This document shows positions 21,822 to 29,396 of a stretch of 60,185 bases of DNA, piece by piece. Position 1 is the first letter of the stretch. Every line of letters starts with the position of its first letter. Position numbers and translations under genes: made by a program. The stretch is from a virus. The stretch covers positions 1 through 60,185 of the IMG/VR virus record IMGVR_UViG_3300036766_000363; one strand, 5' to 3'. Below the pieces are notes generated by a model that saw only the letters and a program-made list of their open reading frames with translations, ran no database searches and had not been told where the DNA came from.

Positions 21822-22047
21822 GGTCTGCCCCCCCGGTAGCGGAGGGAATGAAGTCGAACTCTGCGATGGCCGGGCGAATGTGGACAATCCCTGCATTCCA
21901 TCCTGCCGCCCGCAGTTCCTTCCTGATCCGTGCGTTCTCATCGCGCAGGGCCTTGCGTTCCGCCTTCCGCGCCGCGCGCTGGTATTCCTTTTCCATGCGT
22001 CGGCCCTCTTGGATTTTCATCCACCGTGGGATGTTCTCATCGTTCAT
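21697..22047 (-). CDS. Hypothetical basic helical protein, 116 aa as read
   Basis: ATG at 22047. First 60 residues are a charged helix (EGRRMEKEYQRAARKAERKA, then ENARIRKELRAAG). After the G7 run the frame reads Ser/Arg-rich sequence with unlikely composition, whereas the other frame looks real. So the product may be a fusion through frameshifting, or there is a sequencing slip at G7. Confidence 0.55.
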   Translation of the reverse strand: MNDENIPRWMKIQEGRRMEKEYQRAARKAERKALRDENARIRKELRAAGWNAGIVHIRPAIAEFDFIPSATGGADHGSSRTARHSRSQLSRTGPLRQAHRLQLSSETPLRSRERDH

Positions 22048-22448
22048 TGGATTCCCTCCGGCTTATTTCGTTTGCCCTTGCCGACCCCGTGCCCGCGTTC
22101 ACGGAGGAGTTGCCCGACTCTTGAAATGGACAGCCCCACTTCCTGTCCGATGGCAACCTGGCTCCGTCCCTGCTTGAACAGGGTAAGGATTGTGTTGATC
22201 TGCCTGTCCGACCGCCCCCATTCGTTCTGTAGCGACTTCTCACGGAGCGCCTTGAGCCGAGGGGACACGGCCCTCCCCGCCTGCTCGGTGAGGCGGATGG
22301 CCTGTCCGATGCGAGTTGTCCCTTCCGCGCCCAGATCCTCAACACAGACGACCAGGGGGCAGTTCAGGCAAGAGTGGTGGATGATGCATCCTTCGTCAGC
22401 GTACCCGCCTGGGCCGAACACCATCATGGGAATGGGGTCGTCAATCAC
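22044..22448 (-). CDS. HTH protein with N-terminal Cys cluster, 134 aa
   Basis: ATG at 22448. HHSCLNCPLVVC near residue 24 is a metal site I recall from small regulatory proteins; the C-terminal half has a helix-turn-helix, INTILTLFKQGRSQVAIGQE then VGLSISRVGQLLRERG. Likely a DNA-binding regulator of early genes. Confidence 0.7.
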   Translation of the reverse strand: MIDDPIPMMVFGPGGYADEGCIIHHSCLNCPLVVCVEDLGAEGTTRIGQAIRLTEQAGRAVSPRLKALREKSLQNEWGRSDRQINTILTLFKQGRSQVAIGQEVGLSISRVGQLLRERGHGVGKGKRNKPEGIQ

Positions 22449-23164
22449 TTCTGATATTCTTCGGCGCCGGACAGATGGAGGCGCATCAAGGTGGCGATGA
22501 TCGCTATGTCCCTGAGCGTGTCGGTCATCTTCTCATCTGTGACTCGTGGCTCTCTGCCAGTACCGAGGAGGGACTTGATGCGGAACAGCTTCTCACTGAG
22601 CCGCCCGAACATCCCGACCGCCACCGGCACACCCATCATCCCGGACGAGAACTCGTAGTTTGCCAAGGCGCTCTCGTCTCCAGTGTAGTCGGCCCGCTTG
22701 GCGGCGTGGAGTACACGTATCTCGTCGAGTTCCCGGTCGAAGGCGTCGCCGTGGGTCAGGTAGTGGCGGTGGAGGATGCCGGGGAGACCCGCATCACGGA
22801 CATCGGGGTTCAGGACGAACTCAGACAGCCAGTGGAAGTAGTCAGATGACGCCGTTGGTATGGACCAGTTGGCTCGTTCATCGTGGGTCAGGAAGTACAC
22901 AAGCGTTTCCATCGTCGCGCCGTTCGACTTCTCCCAGCCCTCAAGCAAGTGCAGGGACGCTGCCTCAACCACCTGTGGGATGGCAGCCTTGAAGTATTCG
23001 TGACGCGGGAGCGTCGTGTCGCCGCCGTGGTTCTCGGCGGGGCTGACAGGGGTGGCCCCGTAGGAACGGATGTTCTCTGCCTCTTTGGCGAAGGCGGGGT
23101 AGTTGAAGTCGGGAATTCCTGTCATCGGCCCCGCGATGTAGACCGTTTGTTCATTAGTCGTCAA
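22445..23164 (-). CDS. DUF4406-DUF1599 fusion, nucleotide-modification associated
   Basis: 239 aa. Residues 1-95 match DUF4406: VYIAGPMTGIPDFNYPAF, GATPVSPAENHGG, LLEGWEKSNGA, a fold related to nucleoside 2-deoxyribosyltransferases. Residues 150-239 match DUF1599: RADYTGDESALANYEFS, VGMFGRLSEKLFRIKSLL, TDEKMTDTLRDIAIIATLM. Both families are predicted from phage gene neighbourhoods to handle modified nucleotides or hypermodified bases. Together with dCMP deaminase and three methyltransferases it suggests altered nucleotide metabolism or DNA in this phage. The sub-function is inferred. Confidence 0.85.
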   Translation of the reverse strand: MTTNEQTVYIAGPMTGIPDFNYPAFAKEAENIRSYGATPVSPAENHGGDTTLPRHEYFKAAIPQVVEAASLHLLEGWEKSNGATMETLVYFLTHDERANWSIPTASSDYFHWLSEFVLNPDVRDAGLPGILHRHYLTHGDAFDRELDEIRVLHAAKRADYTGDESALANYEFSSGMMGVPVAVGMFGRLSEKLFRIKSLLGTGREPRVTDEKMTDTLRDIAIIATLMRLHLSGAEEYQK

Positions 23165-23351
23165 TGTACTTGTTCCAGTTCTTCATCAGTTCCCTCCTGT
23201 ATTGTGCGGGGAGTCGATGCCCAAGGTGCCACCAGTGACAGGTCGGGCACTCGTAAACATCAACCCCCGCCTTTCGCTTCTGTGCCATGAGCGCATGGTA
23301 GGCCGCGCCCCTGGTGAGGTACGGCATCTTCCAGCAGTCATTCCCCTTCAT
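23154..23351 (-). CDS. Zinc-binding mini-protein, 65 aa
   Basis: ATG at 23351; overlaps both neighbours. YECPTCHWWHLGHR is a CxxC...H...H site common in small phage proteins with KMPYLTRGAAYHAL-type N-termini. Role unknown. Confidence 0.72.
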   Translation of the reverse strand: MKGNDCWKMPYLTRGAAYHALMAQKRKAGVDVYECPTCHWWHLGHRLPAQYRRELMKNWNKYIDD

Positions 23352-23583
23352 TCTTCGGCAGCCACATCCACCGTGGATAACCTGAGTCCATGTCCGCTAT
23401 CCGCCACTCCATCCCAGCCGCCGTTCGTTCTGCGATGGCCCGTTCAATGGCGTCCGGCCCCGTGTAGTGCCCATCAAACGGCTCGTAGGGGCCACCGTAG
23501 TTCGGGTTGGCGTATTCGTAGGTCGTCCCGCCCTCGGGGGGCATGTTGGATGTGACCTTTGTCTTGGGAGTTGCTTTAGCCAT
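23338..23583 (-). CDS. Hypothetical protein, 81 aa
   Basis: ATG at 23583 with AAAGGTAGGAACG upstream, preferred over 23700. Tyr/Gly/Pro-rich middle (YEYANPNYGGPYEPF) and a Trp-rich end. No family recognised. Overlaps the next ATG. Confidence 0.65.
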   Translation of the reverse strand: MAKATPKTKVTSNMPPEGGTTYEYANPNYGGPYEPFDGHYTGPDAIERAIAERTAAGMEWRIADMDSGYPRWMWLPKNEGE

Positions 23584-23590
23584 CTCGTTC

Positions 23591-23875
23591 CTACCTTTCT
23601 GCTTGGTGGTAGCCGTTGTTCCGAGCAACCTTGCTTGCGTAGCTGCGCGAGCAGCCGATGTCGTGGGCAACCCTGGCGATGGCCCCACGGGGCAGAGCAA
23701 ACGCCGGGTTCGGGTAGTCTAGGGTGAGCAGGGCCATGATGTCAAGCGCGCAGTCCCCACGGTGGCGCTCATGGTGCTCGCTGGGGTGGCGGTCAGCCCA
23801 TGTGTAAATCGTCCTGCCGCGCTGCCCCTCGGTATAGTGGGACAGCCAGTGCCAGAAATCTCTAACCTTCTTCAT
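23591..23875 (-). CDS. HTH-containing protein, 94 aa
   Basis: ATG at 23875. C-terminal GAIARVAHDIGCSRSYASKV is a helix-turn-helix; N-terminus aromatic (FWHWLSHY). Probably a small DNA-binding regulator in the early operon. Confidence 0.7.
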   Translation of the reverse strand: MKKVRDFWHWLSHYTEGQRGRTIYTWADRHPSEHHERHRGDCALDIMALLTLDYPNPAFALPRGAIARVAHDIGCSRSYASKVARNNGYHQAER

Positions 23876-24062
23876 GGAATCCGTACCTTTCTAGTTCTGT
23901 TAGGCGTTGCCGAGAGGGGTAACTACGCCGGTAGACGTGCTTCTCCTCTGGCCCGGCTGAGTCGTAAATGCGGACGTGGCCGCACTTCTTACAGGTGCCC
24001 TCGACGATTGGCCCGTCAGGGGTGGTGATGATTTCATGGTGGGGCGGGCACTTTTCAGACAT
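23862..24062 (-). CDS. Zinc-ribbon protein, 66 aa
   Basis: ATG at 24062. EKCPPHHEI and GTCKKCGHVRIYD provide CxxH and CxxC ligands. Overlaps neighbours on both sides. Function unknown. Confidence 0.7.
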   Translation of the reverse strand: MSEKCPPHHEIITTPDGPIVEGTCKKCGHVRIYDSAGPEEKHVYRRSYPSRQRLTELERYGFHEEG

Positions 24063-24270
24063 CGTTACGCATCTTGTCGAAGAAGTGGCGGGGGAGGTCG
24101 GTCACCATCTCATTGAGGCTTTCGTTCTCGTCGCGGAGTTCGGCAACCAGCCCCTCTAGTTCGTCAACGTAGTCGAGGAGGGCATCGGATTCTTCTTGGG
24201 GAAGCTCTAAGCCGTAGGCGACAAGTTCTCGCAGGTTCGTCCGCCAGGTGGGGTTCGTTACGTCAATCAC
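24055..24270 (-). CDS. Coiled-coil acidic protein, 71 aa
   Basis: ATG at 24270. Helical and acidic (DALLDYVDELEGLVAELRDE) with heptad spacing. Sits directly after the PD-(D/E)XK nuclease with a 1-nt overlap. May be an adaptor; unknown. Confidence 0.68.
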   Translation of the reverse strand: MIDVTNPTWRTNLRELVAYGLELPQEESDALLDYVDELEGLVAELRDENESLNEMVTDLPRHFFDKMRNDV

Positions 24271-25028
24271 TATTTGCGCCCCAATCCACAGCGATCAAAA
24301 TAACCACACCACCTCTTCGAGCACAGAGTTGACGTGGGGTTCGGGGGGAAATTGCCCGCCAGGACAGCGTTCGCCACGTCCTTCACGGCGCCCTCGTACC
24401 AATCAATCTGCGCCTCGGTCCGGTCGGTCTGGACAATCTCTGCCTTCCTGGCCTTCCCCGAATCAATGAGCCGATAGAACCCGAAGTCGATGGCATGGCC
24501 CTTCAAATAGGCGTAGGCGTGGGCCTGCATGTCCTTGTCAGCAGCCTCCTGCCCCATGCCCCGGCCACCCGTCTTCACGTCACCAACCTTCGTGGGGCTG
24601 GTCTCGAAGTCCAAGAACCCTACGAAGTCGATGCCATCCTGTACCTCACGATGCAACTCCACCTGGACATCGGTCGGCTGGATGAGCGGGGCGTGGACGC
24701 GCATGTGGAGGGCGGTGAGTCCAATCGAGGAGTCCTTGATGAAGCCGGGGTCATCCTCCCGCCAGTCCACCTGCGACTCGCCACCTGCCCTGTCGATTGC
24801 TTCGTCGAAGGACGCGGCGGCTACCTCGGTCACTTCGTCCACCGGGAGGTCAGTCCCTGTGTCGAGTTTCTGCGTGAAGTTGTGGGCGGTAGCCCGGTCC
24901 ACCGCTGTGCCTCGAATCAGGGCGGAGCCAGGCGGCGACTTGATGTCGAGAACATAGCGGTAGTAGTACTGCCTGGGGCATCTCTGAAACATGGATACCT
25001 GTGTATGGCTGAGATGGTCGAGGCTCAT
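24270..25028 (-). CDS. PD-(D/E)XK exonuclease, Cas4/AddB-like with Fe-S cysteines
   Basis: 252 aa. FQRCPRQYYYRY (Cys17) is the classic start of Cas4/AddB-type nucleases; GFLDFE (Asp140) and VGDVKTGG (Asp150, Lys152) are the catalytic residues; the C-terminus has CSKRWCGYFDRCGL (Cys236, 241, 247), which with Cys17 can hold a 4Fe-4S cluster. It is expected to resect DNA ends, giving single strands for recombination or replication. Preceded by the 251-aa gene that is its likely partner. Confidence 0.88.
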   Translation of the reverse strand: MSLDHLSHTQVSMFQRCPRQYYYRYVLDIKSPPGSALIRGTAVDRATAHNFTQKLDTGTDLPVDEVTEVAAASFDEAIDRAGGESQVDWREDDPGFIKDSSIGLTALHMRVHAPLIQPTDVQVELHREVQDGIDFVGFLDFETSPTKVGDVKTGGRGMGQEAADKDMQAHAYAYLKGHAIDFGFYRLIDSGKARKAEIVQTDRTEAQIDWYEGAVKDVANAVLAGNFPPNPTSTLCSKRWCGYFDRCGLGRK

Positions 25029-25783
25029 CAGTCCTCCAACGCTGCGGCTTTGCCCACGAGTTCCCCTAGAACCGCCGACACTTTGCGGCCAGGGTTGGCG
25101 GTAAGGCGGCTATCAATGGCGTCGAACAGGAACTCCTCACTCGTAGGCTTCTTGAAGCCAAGCACCTTGGCGATGGACGGGTAGCCCACTTCGTTGGCGT
25201 CGCAGAGGGCGTTCAGGGTGCCAACCCACGGGTACTCGGACTCATCCGTGTCTTCTTCTATTGCCGAAGCGACCACTGCCTCAAGCCGCTTACGCAGGGG
25301 CGTAGGGTTCGCTTCCTTAGGGGCAGTGGCCTTCTTCGCGGCGGCGACAGGGAACGGGACGACGCTCTTGATCTTCGGGCGAACCACACCCTTGTTCTTG
25401 CCGCTCTTGGTCGGCTCGTTCATCACGTTGAGGAGGGCGTACCGCCCGAACCACTCGTCCGTATCTACCTCCATGCCCTCACCCATGTTGAACCCCAGGG
25501 CAACCATCAGTTCATAGCAGTTGGAGTTCTCGGAGAGGACGGGCGGATCAAAGCTCAACCCGGCAGGGATTCTCATCCACTGGCGAAGCTGGACAGGGTT
25601 GCCGGTGCTAGGATCTTCCACGTCGGAAAGTTCCCAGTCGATTGTCCACTGGGGGTATGACTCCTCGTCCCATGTCCCCACGCCCTCTTCGAGTTTGATG
25701 ATCTGAGCGCCGTAGGTCCCATTCTTGACCTGGGGAATCTCGAACTCCCCGCCTCCGATTGAAACACCTGAGTACTTGGTCAT
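25028..25783 (-). CDS. Conserved phage protein, possible ssDNA-binding partner, 251 aa
   Basis: ATG at 25783. N-terminal half is a beta-rich domain (GEFEIPQVKNGTYGAQIIKL, WTIDWELSDVED) like small phage ssDNA-binding-like (DUF669-type) proteins; C-terminal half is helical after an Ala/Lys/Pro linker. The pairing with an exonuclease is typical for recombination modules. No RecT or Erf motif seen, so identity remains open. Confidence 0.6.
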   Translation of the reverse strand: MTKYSGVSIGGGEFEIPQVKNGTYGAQIIKLEEGVGTWDEESYPQWTIDWELSDVEDPSTGNPVQLRQWMRIPAGLSFDPPVLSENSNCYELMVALGFNMGEGMEVDTDEWFGRYALLNVMNEPTKSGKNKGVVRPKIKSVVPFPVAAAKKATAPKEANPTPLRKRLEAVVASAIEEDTDESEYPWVGTLNALCDANEVGYPSIAKVLGFKKPTSEEFLFDAIDSRLTANPGRKVSAVLGELVGKAAALED

Positions 25784-25787
25784 TTAG

Positions 25788-25982
25788 TTAGTCTCCTTGT
25801 ATCCTTGATTGTTCGATGAGGATGGCCTTGTTGTGCTCGGCATAGCAAGGGTGTGATTTTTCTTTGTCGTCTAGCTCGAACTTCTTTGTGTGGCGGGTTG
25901 AGGGGATGTATGATACCCAGTAAAGCCGGGAACAGTGACGGCAGACTTGCGCCCATCCGCCGGGTGAATGGGACTCCTTCAC
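25788..25982 (-). CDS. Zinc-binding mini-protein, 64 aa (GTG start)
   Basis: GTG at 25982 overlaps the preceding stop (GTGA). AQVCRHCSRLYWVSY and HPCYAEH supply metal ligands, with a charged KKFELDDKEK helix. The overlapped start and clean frame make it preferable to the longer ATG frame over the same stretch. Confidence 0.6.
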   Translation of the reverse strand: MKESHSPGGWAQVCRHCSRLYWVSYIPSTRHTKKFELDDKEKSHPCYAEHNKAILIEQSRIQGD

Positions 25983-26107
25983 TTGATAAACTCCGTATAC
26001 TCCTCGAAGCATGTGGCGTGGATGTGGTGGCCCCACTGAGAGACCCAGGCATGTTTGCTGGTGATGGGCTTGAGGCAGAGGCCGCAGGGCCATGTTGTCT
26101 TTGTCAC
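25979..26107 (-). CDS. Zinc-binding mini-protein, 42 aa (GTG start)
   Basis: GTG at 26107 overlaps the previous stop (GTGA), TGA at 25979-25981. WPCGLCLKPI, then HIHATCFEEY: a CxxC...HxxC treble-clef-like pattern. Two coupled zinc mini-genes in a row suggest a regulatory pair. Confidence 0.6.
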   Translation of the reverse strand: MTKTTWPCGLCLKPITSKHAWVSQWGHHIHATCFEEYTEFIK

Positions 26108-26256
26108 GGGTGGTTCCCGTCGCACTGATCGAATCGCCTGAGTGCAAAGAGAATCAACTTGAGGTCGGCAAGCCCCAGCGCAAGCCGGATATCCTCCTGC
26201 CCCTCGGCAACCGTTGCCTCGATGTCCTTGATAAGATCCGTGAGCAAAACTGCCAT
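26104..26256 (-). CDS. Hypothetical helical protein, 50 aa
   Basis: ATG at 26256 behind GAGAGGAAGC. Two amphipathic helices (AVLLTDLIKDIEATVAEG, RLALGLADLKLILFALRR). Resembles small oligomerising phage proteins; function unknown. Confidence 0.65.
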   Translation of the reverse strand: MAVLLTDLIKDIEATVAEGQEDIRLALGLADLKLILFALRRFDQCDGNHP

Positions 26257-26610
26257 ATGCTTCCTCTCTTCCTTGGCCCCTCGGGCCGTCCTTTTAGGTG
26301 GTGACTGCGGACCGGAATTGCACCGGCTAGGTCGGCTCCACCGCTGGCAAGGCTTTCGCCCCCGCATCTCCGACTCGTGCCCCTTCGCCCACTTGTGTCA
26401 CTGTCCACGCCGCCGCAATCTCCGTGCCCCACGGTACACGTTCTCATCGTGGGCGTCAAGCCCAGCCGGGGCTTCTTTACCTACGCTTGATGCGCTTCCC
26501 GTGGTGGGCCACAGCCCCAAGGTGGCAGAGCACCACGATGCCGTTCACCAGGGCCAGCAAATGCACTAGTGAAAAACTGAGGTGGAACCATGAGGGGAAG
26601 CGGAAGCGGT
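26257..26610 (-). other. Low-confidence region with short frames
   Basis: No confident gene. A GTG frame 26566-26477 encodes 29 aa (HLLALVNGIVVLCHLGAVAH, basic end) and the next frame over continues with GKEAPAGLDAHDENVYRG..., as if one small protein had been frameshifted near 26479. A GGCCC/GGGCC hairpin lies near 26278. It may be a decayed gene or an error. Confidence 0.35.
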
Positions 26611-27738
26611 TCATCCAAACCTTGCTCGAAGATACCGTAGACTGACCTCCATCATATCATACGTGCCGTTGCGGACTTCGCGCTTGACGATCAGCCCGCG
26701 CCAGTGATGGTTCCCCTGTGCTCCGAGGTAATCTTCGGTGTGCTGGTAGTAGCTGCCAACGATAAGGGCGCGCTGCTCGGAGCCATCGGCAAGGTAGCGG
26801 CTAGCCTCACGCCTGCCCTGGCGGTGCCCCATGGTGAAACTATGCCCGATTGATTTCAACATCGTCTCGGGCATCCCTCCGTAGGGCTTGCCAGTCAGGG
26901 GGTTTGCAAAGTAATGCGAGTACCAGATGTCATCTATCGACTTCACTTCGAGGAAGGGGACGACCTCCCATCCGAGAGCCACATCATTGAACTTGTCGAA
27001 TCCCACCAGCCCCTCTAGTTTCGGGTTGTCGTTCAATGCTCGGGTAAGCCGGTCCTCGTGGTTTCCCCGGAGAAGGATCTTCCGCTTGGGTTGGAATCCC
27101 CCCATCCCTTCCTCAAGTAGTTCAAGTCCACAGTTCCCGGCCTCGATGTCGGACAGTACCCGCTTGCCCTCGAACCATTTGCTGCCAATCTTCTCGTATG
27201 AGGACAGGCTTGGGAAATCCCAGTGATCTCCAAGGTGAACCACTACGTCTGGCTGAATCTCCTTAATGTATCGGCCAGCCCAAACAAGGTGGTCGAGGGG
27301 CACGTCCGGGCGACATTGCGTGTCGGGGATAATCAGGTGAGTGGTGTATTTTTCACCACTCATTGGTGAAATTGCTTGACTGTGCGCGGGGCCGTCCGGC
27401 TGGTTTGTATGATCGTGGTCATCCTGCGGGAAGGCCCGTCGCGTGTATCCCGGCGGTGCCCAGTCTGCGGGCATGTCTGCGAACGTCCCCGGCTTAACCT
27501 GCCCCCAGTCGGGCGGGAGGACGGGCTTGCTCGTGCGGAAAACTCGTTCTATGTCAAGCATGGACGGAATGGGCGGGACTGACTGGCTCCGACTCAGGCC
27601 AAGCAGGTAATTCCTCCTTGCCTTGGCCTCACTGACCAGCCGCCGGACTGACTTGGCGCTCATGCCGAGTACGTCAGCGATCTCCTGGTTAGTCTTGCCG
27701 CTCTCCTTAAGAGAGAGTGCATGATTTCCTTTATTCAA
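26611..27738 (-). CDS. HTH-metallophosphoesterase
   Basis: 375 aa. Residues 1-45 form a helix-turn-helix (TNQEIADVLGMSAKSVRRLV). After a Pro-rich linker the calcineurin-like phosphoesterase shows IIPDTQ (Asp139), HLGDHWD (Asp171), LLRGNHEDR (Asn226, His227) and GHSFTMGH. Such phage enzymes are Mn-dependent nucleases or phosphodiesterases, probably acting on DNA ends or nucleotides in the replication module. It is the first gene of the minus early block as read from 27.7 kb. Exact substrate unknown. Confidence 0.85.
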   Translation of the reverse strand: MNKGNHALSLKESGKTNQEIADVLGMSAKSVRRLVSEAKARRNYLLGLSRSQSVPPIPSMLDIERVFRTSKPVLPPDWGQVKPGTFADMPADWAPPGYTRRAFPQDDHDHTNQPDGPAHSQAISPMSGEKYTTHLIIPDTQCRPDVPLDHLVWAGRYIKEIQPDVVVHLGDHWDFPSLSSYEKIGSKWFEGKRVLSDIEAGNCGLELLEEGMGGFQPKRKILLRGNHEDRLTRALNDNPKLEGLVGFDKFNDVALGWEVVPFLEVKSIDDIWYSHYFANPLTGKPYGGMPETMLKSIGHSFTMGHRQGRREASRYLADGSEQRALIVGSYYQHTEDYLGAQGNHHWRGLIVKREVRNGTYDMMEVSLRYLRARFG

Positions 27739-27751
27739 TTGGGCCTCCAGC

Positions 27752-27943
27752 CTACCTGGTCAGTGCGGCTCGCACATGCTCCATGGTTAACTCGCTTCCA
27801 ATGGTCCCGATAATCGGGGCATCAGGCTCGGCCTCCCAGTCGTGCAGCCCGCAGAGGCTACAGAGAAACCGTGTGTGGCCGAAGGCGCGCTGCAAGGCCC
27901 GCCGTTCTATTCTTGGATGTGGGCACGGAGACGGCATGGGCAT
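27752..27943 (-). CDS. Zinc-binding mini-protein, 63 aa
   Basis: ATG at 27943 (second ATG 27937). CPHPRIERRALQRAFGHTRF, then LCSLCGLHDWE: CxH...CxxC ligands, a familiar small phage zinc protein. The start follows a CGTGATACACTAATG word that is also the -10-like motif at 4459. The longer frame from 28192 looks like a shadow of the upstream genes. Confidence 0.62.
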   Translation of the reverse strand: MPMPSPCPHPRIERRALQRAFGHTRFLCSLCGLHDWEAEPDAPIIGTIGSELTMEHVRAALTR

Positions 27944-27950
27944 TAGTGTA

Positions 27951-28202
27951 TCACGTTGCGGAAGTGGTCTTCCAGGTGTTCGGGTCGGTGTCCGTGCTCG
28001 TAAGGATCCACCGCTGGGGCCACTCGGGGTAAACCGAGGACGCCGAGGACGGGTAGTGCGGCAGGGCGCAGTAGGGGGCGTGACTGAGCATACACGGCTC
28101 AGGTTCCTCGACCCACGTCTTGAAGCAGTCAAGGCATACAACCGCATCGGAGACGGGGCCGTAGTGGAGGGTCGGGTGGAGGCAGAGGTCATCGTTCATC
28201 AC
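27951..28202 (-). CDS. Zinc-binding protein, 83 aa
   Basis: ATG at 28202 overlaps the previous stop. LCLHPTLHYGP and VVCLDCFKTWVEEP are the metal sites. C-terminus Trp/Ser-rich. Function unknown. Confidence 0.65.
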   Translation of the reverse strand: MMNDDLCLHPTLHYGPVSDAVVCLDCFKTWVEEPEPCMLSHAPYCALPHYPSSASSVYPEWPQRWILTSTDTDPNTWKTTSAT

Positions 28203-28393
28203 TTCACCTCCTGAGCGTGCTGGATTGCTTCTTGCAGCGCGTGGGCAAGGCCCCCGGCCTGGTTCGGCGTGAGGTGAACGTACCCGGCGGGGGAGACGAC
28301 GTTGACCAGGATGCCGTCAACTCCATCGGTCGTCGAAACCGAGATCGACCAATCGGACGGCCCCATCACGTCGACCTTCTTGTGCCAGGTCAT
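28199..28393 (-). CDS. Hypothetical protein, 64 aa
   Basis: ATG at 28393 overlaps the amidase stop. Beta-rich start (WSISVSTTDGVDGILVNVV) and a C-terminal helix (AGGLAHALQEAIQHAQEV). No family recognised. Confidence 0.68.
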   Translation of the reverse strand: MTWHKKVDVMGPSDWSISVSTTDGVDGILVNVVSPAGYVHLTPNQAGGLAHALQEAIQHAQEVK

Positions 28394-29178
28394 TTCTTCA
28401 CCCTCCCTGGGGTGTGTTCGTGGTCAGGTAGGGCGCCGCGAGCCAGGCTTTGCAAGTCCCGCGCCATCGGCGTCACCGTCGCGTTCAGCGCCTCGTGCTT
28501 GCCTTCGATGTTCGCCAGTCGCTCGCTGACCGCAACGGAGTTCTCCGTAGCCCACTCGTCGAGCCGCTTCACCGTGGGGATGCCGGGGCCGACCACCCCC
28601 AACTCTTGCAAAATCTGCAACAGTTCGTCTCGGGTCATGTCGATTTCTCCTTCCAGTGCCGCCCACAAGGGCGCGTAGCGTTCGCTCGGGCAAGCCGTCT
28701 CGCCCCCGTTCTCCGCCACGATCGTGTCCACCTCCCGGTGCTCGAGCATGGTCTTGAGGCCATCGCCGAAGATGCCCCCGAGCGGCTGTCCCGCCCGGCT
28801 CGGCACCTTCCCGCTCCACTCCGCCCACTCCGCGATCAGCGCTTCCGCCGTCATGAGCTGCGCGGCGTTGATGGGCATCGAGAACAGTCCCTCGAGTTCG
28901 ACGCTCCACCAGTGCGTGTTCGCGAGCCCATTGCCGCTGGCCCAGCAGCTCGCCGTGATTGGGTAGTGCTCCACGAGCGTCCCGTCGAGCTTGATGCTGA
29001 ACATCCACGACGCCTGGCGGTTCGGGTTCATCAGCTCGCCGTTGAAGGACCAGTCGTACCAGCCCTCCATCGAGTGCCACACGATGCCGAGCCCCGCGTT
29101 CGGCTCCGCGTAGACCTTATTGCCGGGGCCGGGAAAATGGTCAGTCCAGTCCAGCCAGCCCGCTCCGTTGATGGTCAT
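28390..29178 (-). CDS. Endolysin, N-acetylmuramoyl-L-alanine amidase
   Basis: 262 aa. The Amidase_2-type zinc ligands are His35 (GIVWHSMEG), His147 (MLEHREVD) and Cys163 (TACPSERY); KLDGTLVEHYPITASCWASG and NTHWWSVELEG complete the fold. A helical C-terminal tail (VAVSERLANIEGKHEALN) may target or multimerise. It cleaves the amide bond between muramic acid and the stem peptide to lyse the host. The preceding small membrane genes and holin confirm a lysis cassette. Confidence 0.9.
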   Translation of the reverse strand: MTINGAGWLDWTDHFPGPGNKVYAEPNAGLGIVWHSMEGWYDWSFNGELMNPNRQASWMFSIKLDGTLVEHYPITASCWASGNGLANTHWWSVELEGLFSMPINAAQLMTAEALIAEWAEWSGKVPSRAGQPLGGIFGDGLKTMLEHREVDTIVAENGGETACPSERYAPLWAALEGEIDMTRDELLQILQELGVVGPGIPTVKRLDEWATENSVAVSERLANIEGKHEALNATVTPMARDLQSLARGALPDHEHTPGRVKK

Positions 29179-29330
29179 TTGTACTTCACCTCACAGGCCG
29201 AGGATGTCGGACTCATCCGGCAATCCCACCCGCTGATTTCTCTTACGGGTTGGCAGGTTGAGAACGCCGCCACGATAAAATACATTGCCAGGGCGGCAGC
29301 GATCATCATCATGGGGATGTCACGGTTCAT
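29175..29330 (-). CDS. Small membrane or lipoprotein-like protein, 51 aa
   Basis: ATG at 29330 with AGGAGGGTCGGG upstream; stop overlaps the amidase ATG. N-terminal span (PMMMIAAALAMYFIVAAF) ends in STC, like a lipobox, followed by a Cys-containing soluble tail. In a lysis cassette this could be an o-spanin-like lipoprotein, which is inference. Confidence 0.6.
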   Translation of the reverse strand: MNRDIPMMMIAAALAMYFIVAAFSTCQPVREISGWDCRMSPTSSACEVKYK

Positions 29331-29396
29331 CCCGACCCTCCTAAATCTGCACAGTCATGTTCATGTGGCACCGGCCATTGCCCGCAACGGGAGCAC

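Noticed and set aside
26154-26459. 101-aa frame upstream of the 50-aa gene
   Set aside because: Composition is shadow-like and it overlaps a better-supported gene with a ribosome site.
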